Source: Dunaliella salina (Eukaryota; Chlorophyta; Chlorophyceae; Chlamydomonadales; Dunaliellaceae). From it: 26,710 nt of DNA. The position numbers and the translations under genes were made by a program. The stretch spans positions 32,042-58,751 of the forward strand of contig MU070599.1 in NCBI GenBank assembly GCA_002284615.2. The letters are read 5' to 3'. The notes below the pieces were generated by a model that made no database searches, had not been told where the DNA came from, and saw nothing but the letters and a program-made list of their open reading frames with translations. Shown here piece after piece: positions 9,635-16,430 of this stretch. Numbering within the stretch: the first letter of the stretch is position 1; every line of letters starts with the position of its first letter.

Positions 9635-10377
9635 CACAGCCTCCCGCGCGGAGGCGGATCGTGCCAATGCCTGTGAGCAGCCCACCCTCTCAGCACATCC
9701 CTCACCCGATTCCTGCTGTACCTACAGCAGCCGGACCAGCAGCACCAACAGCAGCACCAGCAGCAGTACCAGCACCTTCGCCAGCACCACAGGCTGCAGC
9801 ACCAATAGCAGCACCAGCAGCACCAGCACCACAAGCAGCAGCACCAGCAACAGCAATGAAGCCACCAGATTCGTCCCCGCATGTCACCGGCAGTACTGCA
9901 GGAGCAGCAGCAGCAAGCCCGAAGGTGCCTGCAATGAAAATGGCTCCAGCACATGCAGCACCCTCAGAAGCTGCGGCACCTGCTCCAGCAGCAGCAGCAC
10001 CCCCCTCAGCTGCAGCACCAGGAACATCAGCAGCAGCCCCTTCTTCCACAGTTGCTCCAGCAGCACCATCACCCCCCTCAGCTGCAGTACCAGGAACATC
10101 AGCAGCAACCCCTTCTTCCACAGCTGCTCCAGCAGCACCAGCACCCCCCTCAGCTGCAGTACCAGGAACATCAGTTGCTCCCCCTTCTTTCACAGCTGCT
10201 GCAGCAGCACCTGCTCCAGCAGCACCAGCACCAGCGCCAGCAGCACCAGCGCACTCTCCCCGACTGTCACTGGCAGCCCTCGCAGCACAGGCAGGCAGGC
10301 AGCAAGCTATCAAGCGCAGCCAGCAGCAGGCAGCCCTGGCAGCAGAGGAGCAGGGCAAGAGGCAGCGTGCACAGTGA
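1..10377 (+). CDS. FAS2: Chromatin assembly factor 1 WD40 subunit (CHAF1B/p60/FAS2-like), 3' part, five exons
   Basis: This is the middle subunit of the CAF-1 histone chaperone, which deposits H3-H4 on replicating or repaired DNA in the nucleus. The exons are 1-102, 3215-3668, 4456-4554, 5140-5277 and 8629-10377. Intron phases are 2, 0, 0 and 0, every junction is GT-AG, and the joined frame is open to TGA at 10375-10377 (about 846 residues). Segments match the family in order: TTYIFARGDW, SAPVAHLP..GRAPVVARFSPV, LPYRMVLAVATLNSVLVYDT, then ITDLAWSADG joined to DGYCSLAVFEPGELGTPL. These are the last WD40 blades. The N-terminal blades lie upstream of the window. The C-terminal tail is far longer and more repetitive than I know from plant or animal homologues. 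The family call is confident from memory of human and Arabidopsis proteins. The exact splice choices are inferred and have no transcript support. Confidence 0.88.
585..710. repeat. Minisatellite, about 10-bp unit AAGGTGCGTA
   Basis: About a dozen near-copies of AAGGTGCGTAA or AAGGTGTGTAA stand in tandem, with slight length variation. The array is inside the first intron. Confidence 0.9.
1080..1335. repeat. Degenerate tandem repeat, unit about 60-70 bp
   Basis: Phrases such as TAGCCAAGCAG-CAT, CAACCATACTAGC and ATTCCAACATGG recur three or four times in the same order with many substitutions, indicating an old tandem array. Confidence 0.6.
1553..2196. repeat. Higher-order minisatellite, about 61-bp monomers alternating A/B
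   Basis: About ten copies of a roughly 61-bp unit containing GGCCACTGCTGCC, TGAATGCAGGCC and CCCAACAGTTG. Monomers alternate strictly between an A form (GTTGTTGCTCCC) and a B form (GTTGGTGTGCCC), at about 1597, 1659, 1720, 1780, 1841, 1904, 1966, 2029, 2091 and 2150. The true period is therefore a dimer of about 123 bp. The long minus-strand frames here are repeat artefacts. Confidence 0.9.
2419..3214 (+). repeat. Minisatellite of splice-acceptor-like units ending at the real exon
   Basis: Units of about 45-50 bp contain CACCATC-CTCCTCTGCCTGCAG followed by GTCAGCACCTTCTG. Each carries a pyrimidine tract plus CAG. A longer module (about 200 bp) with GGCGCACC, CATGTTGCTGGCACCA and GAGGC-TTCTGTTGC recurs near 2790, 3005 and, in part, 3120. 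The last CTGCCTGCAG/GTCAGCACCTGTGGCGCACC is the genuine acceptor and start of exon 3215-3668. Confidence 0.85.
3215..3668 (+). CDS. FAS2: FAS2-like exon with low-complexity insert in the propeller
   Basis: The exon opens with SAPVAHLP, continues through VVARFSPVLYALLPP, and closes with FMLPYRMVLAVATLN and SVLVYDTQ. Both ends are conserved CAF-1 p60 strands. Between them sit about 100 residues rich in Gln, His, Gly and Ser, including Q-H runs and a Gly-rich stretch. In human and plant proteins, as I recall them, this loop is short and acidic. The acceptor CTGCCTGCAG/G at 3214 is the last copy of a repeat array (see 2419-3214). The donor CAG/GTGTTC is at 3669. Confidence 0.85.
3695..3777 (+). 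repeat. (TG)n microsatellite, 83 bases
   Basis: Uninterrupted TG dinucleotides lie 26 bases inside the intron that starts at 3669. Confidence 0.98.
4456..4554 (+). CDS. FAS2: FAS2-like exon, WD40 blade
   Basis: The 33 codons read SLKPLVLLGGLHMAPITDLA then WSADGCSLAVSSQ, a canonical WD strand of CAF-1 p60. The acceptor is TTGCATGCAG at 4455. The donor is CACAG followed immediately by an 82-base (GT)n tract. Both flanking introns are phase 0. Confidence 0.87.
4555..4636 (+). repeat. (GT)n microsatellite abutting a splice donor, 82 bases
   Basis: Uninterrupted GT dinucleotides begin exactly at the donor after CACAG at 4554, so the 5' splice site is the first GT of the tract. Confidence 0.98.
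4644..4880 (+). repeat. Decayed tandem copies of exon-end sequences
   Basis: CCAGGAGCCA modules recur near 4653, 4743 and 4806. The first is followed by GATAACTGCAGCTTGGCGG and TGTCTTCACAGGTGTG (4681-4716), nearly the end of exon 4456-4554 plus its donor. At 4852 GATGGCTATTGCAGCTTGGC repeats the start of exon 5140-5277. The copy at 4681 would form a 53-nt exon, which would break the frame, so I treat these as intronic pseudo-exons. Confidence 0.75.
4979..5018 (+). other. Cluster of four TGTAA motifs in an intron
   Basis: TGTAA occurs at 4979, 4989, 5004 and 5014. TGTAA is the usual polyadenylation signal of chlorophycean algae. Here the motifs lie upstream of exon 5140-5277, inside the gene. 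Confidence 0.6.
5140..5277 (+). CDS. FAS2: FAS2-like exon, end of last WD40 blade
   Basis: The 46 codons begin DGYCSLAVFEPGELGTPLQP and end ADIMQRTHAHKWAERCQQQ. DGYCS..FE..ELG is a signature of this subunit. The acceptor is CCTGTGCAG at 5139 and the donor CAG/GTGTGT at 5278. Reading through the donor gives a stop after two codons, which supports the splice. Confidence 0.87.
5240..5735 (+). repeat. Tandem copies of an exon 3' end and its donor
   Basis: About five diverged units of 80-110 bp contain CACAAATGGGC, GCAGCAAGTG and CTGGAGCACAC. The founder is the end of exon 5140-5277 (ACACAAATGGGCGGAGCGTT followed by GCCAGCAGCAG/GTGTG). Later copies lie near 5332, 5410, 5560 and 5650. Confidence 0.8.
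5278..8628 (+). other. FAS2-like large intron
   Basis: A 3.35 kb intron. After the exon-derived array (to 5735), bases 5736-7800 look like dispersed non-coding sequence. A short repeat TATTCGGAATCCTGAG-TCGAG occurs at about 6317 and 6472, and there are several A/T and G homopolymers. I see no recognisable exon. Bases 7800-8540 are degenerate repeats (separate entry). Confidence 0.7.
7800..8540. repeat. Degenerate tandem repeat in large intron
   Basis: Blocks recur with substitutions: AGCCTGTGCCCTGTGCCAC, GGCTC-ACCCATCCAGGCATG, GGCTCCGTCCATCGAGGC and GCGTGT-AATGCCCTGCCTGC. Examples are at 7829/7930, 7850/8056, 7912/8118/8205 and 8228/8445. Confidence 0.65.
8629..10377 (+). CDS. FAS2: FAS2-like terminal exon: Ala/Pro/Gln-rich tail with repeated ASF1-binding-like motifs
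   Basis: The exon follows TTCCCACAG at 8628 in phase 0, giving QQQ/AAAKAAAKQHQYSQ, and stays open for 582 codons to TGA. Contents in order: a Gln/His run (about 8653-8733); a roughly 40-residue Ala/Pro/Gly repeat carrying R-R-[IT]-T-P (8968, 9091, 9211, 9391); a 19-Gln run (9577-9633); RRRIVP at 9649-9666; three 24-residue Ala/Pro/Ser repeats (10000, 10072, 10144); and an Arg/Gln/Ala tail. RRI-x-P resembles the ASF1-docking B-domain core of HIRA and CAF-1 p60. The tail is probably disordered. That this exon belongs to the same gene rests on phase and strand and on the Gln-rich continuation; cDNA is lacking. Confidence 0.75.
8845..9405 (+). repeat. In-frame 40-residue coding repeat with R-R-x-T-P
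   Basis: The motif RR(I/T)TP begins at 8968, 9091, 9211 and 9391, at spacings of 123, 120 and 180 nt, all multiples of three. Each is preceded by GPR or VPR and followed by Pro-rich PTPAPPAAP. Between motifs lie Ala/Gly runs, written on this strand as GCT/GGT codons. Confidence 0.9.
9577..9633 (+). repeat. CAG/CAA run encoding 19 Gln
   Basis: A near-pure CAG tract in frame within the terminal FAS2-like exon. Confidence 0.95.
10000..10215 (+). repeat. Three 72-bp in-frame repeats
   Basis: PPSAA[AV]PGTS begins at 10000, 10072 and 10144, an exact 72-nt period encoding 24 residues per unit. Confidence 0.93.
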
Positions 10378-10800
10378 GGAGCTTGCACGGGCAGGCAGGC
10401 AGGCATGCAGGCAGCACGCCAGCAAGCGCAGCCTTCCCTTAATGCACGCGGCCTTTGGCTTGCCCTTCTTTCTTTTTCTTTTCAAGTGCAGCCAGCAGGC
10501 AGGCAGGCAGGCAGGCAGGCAGCAGCAGGCGGCCCTAGTAGCAGAGGAACAGGACAAGAGGCAGTATGCACAGTGAGGAGCATGCACAGGCAGGCAGACA
10601 GGCAGGCAGGCAGGCAGGCAGGCAGCCATCAAGCGCAGCCAGCAGGCAGGCAGCCCTGGCAGCAGAGGAGTCCGGGCAAGAGGCAGCATGCGCAGTGAGG
10701 AGCGTGCACAGGTAGGCAGGCAGGCAGGCAGGCAGGCAGGCAGCAAGCGCTGCCGGCGACAAGCAGCCCTGGCAGCAGAGGAGCAGGGTGGACTGCGGCA
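10378..10800 (+). repeat. 3' UTR made of copies of the C-terminal coding tail, with (GGCA)n
   Basis: The module GCAGCCCTGGCAGCAGAGGA ... AAGAGGCAG ... CAGTGAGGAG at the end of the coding sequence (10342 on) recurs at about 10541, 10662 and, truncated, 10775. Each of the two full copies carries its own TGA. GGCA tetranucleotide runs separate the copies (10393, 10497, 10597, 10714). Confidence 0.88.
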
Positions 10801-11018
10801 CGGTGATCTTAACCATGGCTGGGCAAGGGCAAGGGGGATGGTGTTTCGGGGGCCTTTGTGTGCACGAGGGGTCTGGGCCGCCCGTTCTGGAGGTCCAGCG
10901 CCTAAGGGGATGGCAAGGGAAATTAGGCGGATTTTTGCCTGGGCTGTCCCGTGTTTGACCTGCTGGTCCGTCACGCCCACAACAGCTCAACACACCTGGG
11001 GTTAGGGGATGCAGGCTC

Positions 11019-11023
11019 TGTAA
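11019..11023 (+). terminator. Likely polyadenylation signal TGTAA of the FAS2-like gene
   Basis: TGTAA lies about 640 nt after the stop, followed by an A-rich stretch. It is the green-algal consensus. I saw no TGTAA closer to the stop. Confidence 0.55.
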
Positions 11024-11745
11024 GGAAAAAAAAAGACCGGGTCAGGGCATGAGGCATCTGGGCCTAGGGGCTTCTTTTCAATAAGGGGCAGGAAACGGCG
11101 CACCCTGATTTCAGTACTTTTTCTGTTGAGTTTGTACGGAAGAATAAAAGGAAAAGAAGAAGCATGTCACAGGAGGAAACTAAGCAGGTTCCATGTGGCT
11201 CCTCTTTTTTGGACATTTCTTGCGAGGCCCTGTAGCCAAGCTTGGCACAAGAAAAATCAATGTAAGTGTGGCATTCCTTCATACCTATGCAGTGCTTTTC
11301 CATTTCAGTAGGAGGGTCCATGAAGCACTGGAGCGATCAGTTTCCACAGGTTGGCAAGTTTGTTTGAAAAACAAGAAGCCATCAATCAAAATGCTTGACT
11401 GCTAGGCTATGACTTAGAAAAGCAGTAAGTACAAGGTTCAAAGCTTGTGAAGGAAATGTACACTGGGTGTTTTGCTGTTCATTTAATGTAGCACATAAAG
11501 ACCAGGCAGCTGTGTGACAATGCAGCAGAAGGAAAAGACTGGAACGATCAGTTACCACAGACCAAACATTGCGACCGTCTCTGTGACATGTTGATCAATT
11601 AAGTGCCCTAGTAGTATCCGCTGAGTCGACACTAAAGTGCCCTTAACCGTCCGAATTTTCCATCAAGCTTTTAGGATCTGGAAAGAAGAATTGCCTTGTG
11701 ACTGATTCAATGCCAAGATTAGTTTAGCTTGATTTTTAAATCATG
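11024..11745. other. Intergenic, nothing recognised
   Basis: A/T-richer sequence without a convincing exon, RNA gene or repeat. Confidence 0.5.
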
Positions 11746-11749
11746 GGGT

Positions 11750-11880
11750 TTTGGCCTTCAGCCAGGTAGTTTGACTGCTCAGCCTGCTGGATTTTTTTTG
11801 CCGTCCATTTTGTGCAAGATGATGGTCCTCATTGCGAACCTCGGAATGGCGATCGGAATGGCGATGGTCCTCATTGCAAG
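11750..11880 (-). mobile_element. Short relic of LINE family A 3' end
   Basis: GGCCTTCAGCCAGGTAGTTT at 11753 matches the 3' end of the copies at 11913 and 21401. Bases 11821-11880 carry a doubled GATGGTCCTCATTGC. The relic is too short to translate. Confidence 0.55.
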
Positions 11881-11891
11881 ATTAGGTTAGC

Positions 11892-12504
11892 TTAAATTAG
11901 GTTACATAGGTGTTGGCCTTCAGCCAGGTAGTTTGACTGATGAGCCAGCTGGTCCCTGCCAGCCTCACAAAAAACGTCCATAATATCAGGTACGAACTTG
12001 TACAACTGGTTTGACTCTTGATTCAAAAAATGGAAAACGTCCTCATTACTAACCACAGTACAGTAAAAACCAGAAACACCAAGGGAAATTCTTGCTTGTG
12101 GCGAAGCTTCAAAGAAAAGATGTGCATAATTGTTTCGAATAGCACACACACTTTCACAGTTGCAAAGGAAAAGAGAATGTTTCTCGTCTTGCAGATCATT
12201 CAAGGTTGCAGGGATGACAGAAATGAGGCATTCAGTCAAGACGCGCGACTGATCGTAAAAAGAAACAATGTCGTGAAAAAATGAGTTTGTTATTGTCTTG
12301 TTGCAGGAAAGCGATCACATTCCTGAGCCTCGCAATGAGTGTATAATCCCTATAATCCTTATTAAAGCTCATTATTGCTTTGATTTTGGAAGTCCTCATT
12401 AAAAACTTCGGAATGAAAACCAGTCTAACAAAAAAAAATGCTTGTGGAAAAACCTGAGGAAAAAGATTATAATGTCGGAGTGACCATGTCTGGTACCCGT
12501 TCAA
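11892..12504 (-). mobile_element. LINE family A relic: C-terminal end of RT protein
   Basis: The minus frame 12239-11892 reads LQDEKHSLFLC ... NNYAHLF ... FLNQ ... NYLAEG. This parallels the C-terminus at 21710-21387 (WQDEKHVIFLC ... KYAHIF ... FFQNQ ... NFLAEG). An adjoining frame (12504-12232) continues upstream. It is truncated and frameshifted, with no RT core left. The homology is by eye between two parts of this window. Confidence 0.65.
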
Positions 12505-12859
12505 ATTGGACCATCGGGTTTTGAGGATTTGAATCGCCTCAGAACCGCTTTATGACTGATTCAATACCATGATTATGCAATCAGATTGACGATACATGAT
12601 ACACATTCACATTGGACCACCAGGCTGTCAGGTTATAGGCCCCAGGTGCATTATTCACATGCATGACTGAGCTTGTTCATTCAAAACATTTTGGTGCAAT
12701 GTCATTGCAATGCAATGTAATGGAATGCAAATGTAAGCAATGAATGAAAATACACGCTTCGCAAGCTGCACGGGTGGAACCCAGGTCCGTTGTGTGTGCT
12801 TTACTGTGTGCGTGCTGTAGTGTGCCGTGACACTGACCAAAGTGCACTTAGGCACGTGC

Positions 12860-13372
12860 CTAACACAAGTGTCTGACCTAAGTGTCTGACCTAAGTGTCT
12901 GACCTAATTGTCTGACCTAAGTGCCTGAGTGTCTGACCTAAGTGTCTGACTTAAGTGCCTAAGTGTCTGACCTAAGTGTCAGACCTAAGTGTCTGACCTA
13001 AGTGTGTGCGTGCCGTAGTGTGTGCGTACTGTAGTGTGTTGTGACACTGACCTAAGTGCCTAGCACAAGTGTCTGACCTAAGTGTCTGACCTAAGTGTCT
13101 GACCTAAGTGCCTGACCTAAGCGCCTGACCTAAGTGTCTGACTTAAGTGCCTGAGTGTCTGACCTAAGTGTCTGACCTAAGTATCTAACCTGAGTGTCCA
13201 ACCTAAGTGCCTGACCTAAGTGCCTGACCTAAGTGTCTGACTTAAGTGCCTAAGTGTCTGACCTACGTGTCTGACCTACGTGTCTGACCTAAGTGCTGAC
13301 CTAAGTGCTGACCTAAGTGCTGACCTAAGTGCTGACCTAAGTGCTGACCTAAGTGTCTGACCTAAGTACTGC
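12860..13372. repeat. Minisatellite, 14-bp unit AAGTGTCTGACCTA, first array
   Basis: More than 30 tandem units with variants AAGTGCCTGACCTA, AAGTGTCTGACTTA and a shortened AAGTGCTGACCT block near 13290-13350. Confidence 0.92.
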
Positions 13373-13926
13373 TAGCTACACTGCCATGCTGCCACACCTG
13401 AGTTTGAAGGCCCTCCGTCCTGGCCCAACTGTGTTTCAGCACAGGATTCTGTTCCTTGAGGAACGCAGCTTACTATTACTGACTCAATTACTTTTACAAC
13501 TGTACTGCACGAGTGCTACGTCGCTGACGACCCGCGTTCACAGTTCGCAGTGCCGTGCAGTGTCTTAAGTGTATTACTACACTTTACTTCATCACTTTTA
13601 AAACTTTTCTGTTCAATCGTTGTCCGCTGCCTCGCGTCCCTGCTTTCCGTTCAGGGTACCCCGCACCCGCCCATGCACAGTGACCCGCGTCATAGCATTT
13701 ACATAGCAACGTTCCTGAGTGTTCATTCAACGTTCTCACGTCCGTGCGTCCTCTGTTCAGCGTCCCCCCGTTCATCTGCTGACTCGCTCTCGCGTCTCGT
13801 GCAAGTTTGACTTTGGGACAGTGGTTTCTGTTGAGCCCTGCTATATCTTTACTACAGCGTCAGAGTGGCCCGTTGCAGTTTGCACGCGATCCGACAGCTT
13901 GGTCCGTATGGCCCCTGGCCCCTCCG

Positions 13927-13979
13927 GGGCCTGGGTTCCAATACACGCTTCGCAAGCTTCGCGGTTGGAACCCAGGCCC
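13927..13979. other. 15-bp perfect inverted repeat at macro-repeat junction
   Basis: GGGCCTGGGTTCCAA (13927-13941) and TTGGAACCCAGGCCC (13965-13979) surround a 23-base spacer. Just upstream, GGCCCCTCCGGGGCC (13916-13930) is another palindrome, conserved in copy 2 as GGCCCCTGCGGGGCC (14821-14835). Confidence 0.85.
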
Positions 13980-14019
13980 GTTGTGTGTGCTTTACTGTGT
14001 GCGTGCTGTAGTGTGCCGT

Positions 14020-14240
14020 GACACTGACCTAAGTGCCTAGCACAAGTGTCGGACCTAAGTGCCTGACCTAAGTGCCTGACCTAAGTGTCTGACTTAAGTG
14101 CCTGAGTGTCTGACCTAAGTGTCTGACCTAAGTGCTGACCTAAGTGTCTGACCTAAGTGTCTGACCTATGTGTCTGACCTAAGTGCCTAGCACAAGTGCC
14201 CAGCACAAGTGTAGTGTGCTATGACACTGACCTAAGTGCC
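14020..14240. repeat. Minisatellite, same unit, second array
   Basis: About 14 units of the same AAGTGTCTGACCTA family in the second macro-repeat copy. Confidence 0.9.
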
Positions 14241-15072
14241 TAGCATAAGGCAAAAGTATGAGACAAAAGCATAAGGCATACGTGTAAGGCAAGAGCACGC
14301 AGCAAAATAAAAGAAACATGCGCAAAGCGAGGTTCTAACCCCGAATCACGAAGTACCTCAACAACTTGACCAAGCATGCTAAACCTAAGCACAGCTTACA
14401 CTTGCAGTTTTTCTTAGTAATATAATAATTATTTGTCACAACTGCCACGCCATTGATGGCCGTGTTCACAGTCTACAAACCTTACTTCCTTAATTATAGA
14501 ATTGAATAATCATCCTGTACAAACGCTGCCCGCTGTTTCGCGTCCCTGCTCCGTTCAGGGTACCCCACGTACGCCCATGCACGGGAGTTTGCGTCATAGC
14601 ATTTACATAGCAACTTTTCTGAGTGTTGACTTTACGTTCCCACGCCTTTGTTAACTCTGTTCAACGTACCCGAGTTGATCTGCTGAATCGCTCTCGCGTC
14701 TCGTGTAGGTTTGACTTTGGGACAGTGATTTCTGTAGAGCCCTGCTGTGTCTTCACTGCAGCGTGAGAGCGTCCGATGACAGATTCCACGCGATCTCACA
14801 GCGCGTTCAGTATGGCCCCTGGCCCCTGCGGGGCCTGGGTTCCAATACTGCACGCAAGCAGTGCAGGCAACATGCATGCCTTCAGTGTTCATTGCAAGAT
14901 AAAAAACTAGCAGCGCATGTATGTGTTTGCCCTGCAGCATCCTTGCATTCATGCTTAAAATGAGTTGCTACACATGGAGGATAGTGCTAATGCATGTGCC
15001 ATGTTTGAAGCTGCAAAGTCAAGGTTTACATTCTGTTGAGCAGGCATGCATGGTAAAATAAATTGGACTAAC

Positions 15073-15451
15073 CTAAACAGGACTAGGAATCCTAGATGCA
15101 TAGCATTTAATCGGAAATGCTTCTTTTTTTGGAATTTTGTTAAGTTCTTGCAAGGAGTTCATGGGGAATGGGTAGCACAGTGGTGCAGTAGGGCAGGCAA
15201 GACGCATGCCTATATTGTTTAGAACAAGGCACTTAACAGGATAGATAACATGAACCTTTAGTGCAAGCATTTGAAGCATAGTCAACAAGTTGATTGGTAC
15301 GCTTTTGAGGAAGCATGCTTGCTTGGCCTGGCGATGTGAGAGCAGACTCTTTGGGTTCAGTGGGCATGAACAAAGCAAGTGCTAGGGTGCAAGAGTTGTA
15401 GAAGGCTGAGCCCTGATAGGGGCATGCATGTGCAAGTGGGTGCAAGTTCAA
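15073..15451 (-). mobile_element. Possible LINE family B RT fragment
   Basis: The minus frame 15378-15073 includes CPTAPLCYPFPMNSLQELNK, resembling IPSIAYAFPVTPCSLANLEH of the family B RT at 24187-23960. Both precede a basic region. The fragment is short and decayed, and the match is weak. Confidence 0.35.
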
Positions 15452-15491
15452 TGTGCAAGTCGAGGTGTACTTTCTTGGTTGGATTTTTAAC

Positions 15492-15926
15492 TCATCTCAT
15501 ATTGTTGAAACTGCGCTGACACATTGCTGACGAAGACGGATTACCTTTAGTTCTACCAGATTTGTTCACAATCAGACACTTATACCTCCTAGCCTCCAAA
15601 AATGCAGGGCCGTCAACCACAATGTCAGAATGAGCATCACTCAATTCATTCAGCACTCCCACGTGAGCATTGAAGTCACCACAAAGCAGGGATTCGTGAT
15701 ACGCATATTTCAAAGCCCAAACGCATATTTCAAAGCCCAAACGCTCGCCCAACACGGAAGTCTGACGTGGCAGGAAATTCAGCCCCTTCAATGACAGAAG
15801 CTGAAATACAAGAACAAAAGCAAAACATAAAATGTGTCCAGGACATAGAACAATCGAAACGTCAAGCTCTGACCCCTGAACAACTCTCCAGTCCCTCGTA
15901 GCACCATATCGCTCCAAAGTTATCAA
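15492..15926 (-). mobile_element. LINE APE-type endonuclease fragment
   Basis: The minus frame contains HESLLCGDFNAHVGVLNELS followed by a region ending EARRYKCLIVNKSGRT. GDFNAHVG is the conserved GDFNA block of the apurinic-endonuclease-like domain of non-LTR retrotransposons. Only this C-terminal part of the domain is recognisable and no RT follows downstream, so it is a truncated copy. A 20-bp direct duplication (CGCATATTTCAAAGCCCAAA) at about 15703-15742 sits just upstream of the motif. Confidence 0.7.
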
Positions 15927-16040
15927 AGTTGCGCTGGGATCACGAATTTAACTTTGCTGTAAAAACACTAAAGGAAAAGCTGCTACACGCGCAGCCGTCC
16001 CCACAAACCTCGCCCAACACGGAAAGCCCCACCCCAACCG

Positions 16041-16080
16041 CAAATTTCTAAGAGAAATTTGAAAATTTCTTAGAAATTTG
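16041..16080. other. 12-bp perfect inverted repeat
   Basis: CAAATTTCTAAG (16041-16052) and CTTAGAAATTTG (16069-16080) form an A/T-rich hairpin with extra inner pairing (AAATTT/AAATTT). It lies near the presumed 5' side of the LINE fragment. Confidence 0.8.
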
Positions 16081-16430
16081 GGGAAACCAAGATTATGAAA
16101 CCAGAATGACAAGGCATGGTTTTTGGACCATCGTTGTTGGAACCTGCTAGGCTGGGGTTTAGGGCTAGTGCTTTCTAGGCTAAAATGCATGCTCAGTAGA
16201 AGCACCCCTCTTTCTGCTTAAGAGTGACCCTGGTGCTCAGTGCTTCATAAGGAGAGTGATCATGCAGTCCCATGCTCTGCTGCATGTTTGACGGCATGCC
16301 TGCGCCCGATGGTGTGCTGTCTGACACTGCCTCTGTGCATTCACAGACTTTGTTGAATCCACGCATGCATGTGCCTATCTATAACACACACATACACGCA
16401 CTTGCGTGCACGCACGCTCTTGGCTTGCAG

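Larger units (their letters stand above)
12751..14848. repeat. Two-copy macro-repeat (about 1.19 and 0.91 kb)
   Basis: Both copies begin TACACGCTTCGCAAGC then GTTGTGTGTGCTTTACTGTG (12751, 13942). Both contain a GTGTCTGACCTAA minisatellite, then a shared body (CGCGTCCCTGCT-CCGTTCAGGGTACCC; GCGTCATAGCATTTACATAG; CTCTCGCGTCTCGTG), and both end GGGCCTGGGTTCCAATA (about 13941, 14847). The size difference is mostly the minisatellite length. No coding potential is evident. Confidence 0.85.

Noticed and set aside
9702..10406. Minus-strand Ala/Gly-rich frame of 234 codons
   Set aside because: It is the antisense shadow of the terminal FAS2-like exon; GCT/GCA-rich repeats leave all frames open.
12860..13372. 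CRISPR-like array
   Set aside because: The 14-bp units stand directly head to tail without unique spacers, so this is a minisatellite.
13930..13980. tRNA-like element (GGTTCCAA resembling a B box)
   Set aside because: No A box or cloverleaf can be drawn; the sequence is explained by the inverted repeat.
13353..14040. Plus-strand frames in the macro-repeat
   Set aside because: They are not conserved in frame between the two copies and match no family.
16110..16163. Possible extra Fanzor exon ending GGCTGGG/GTTTAG with the right phase
   Set aside because: Its translation does not resemble Fanzor sequence and a stop lies close upstream.
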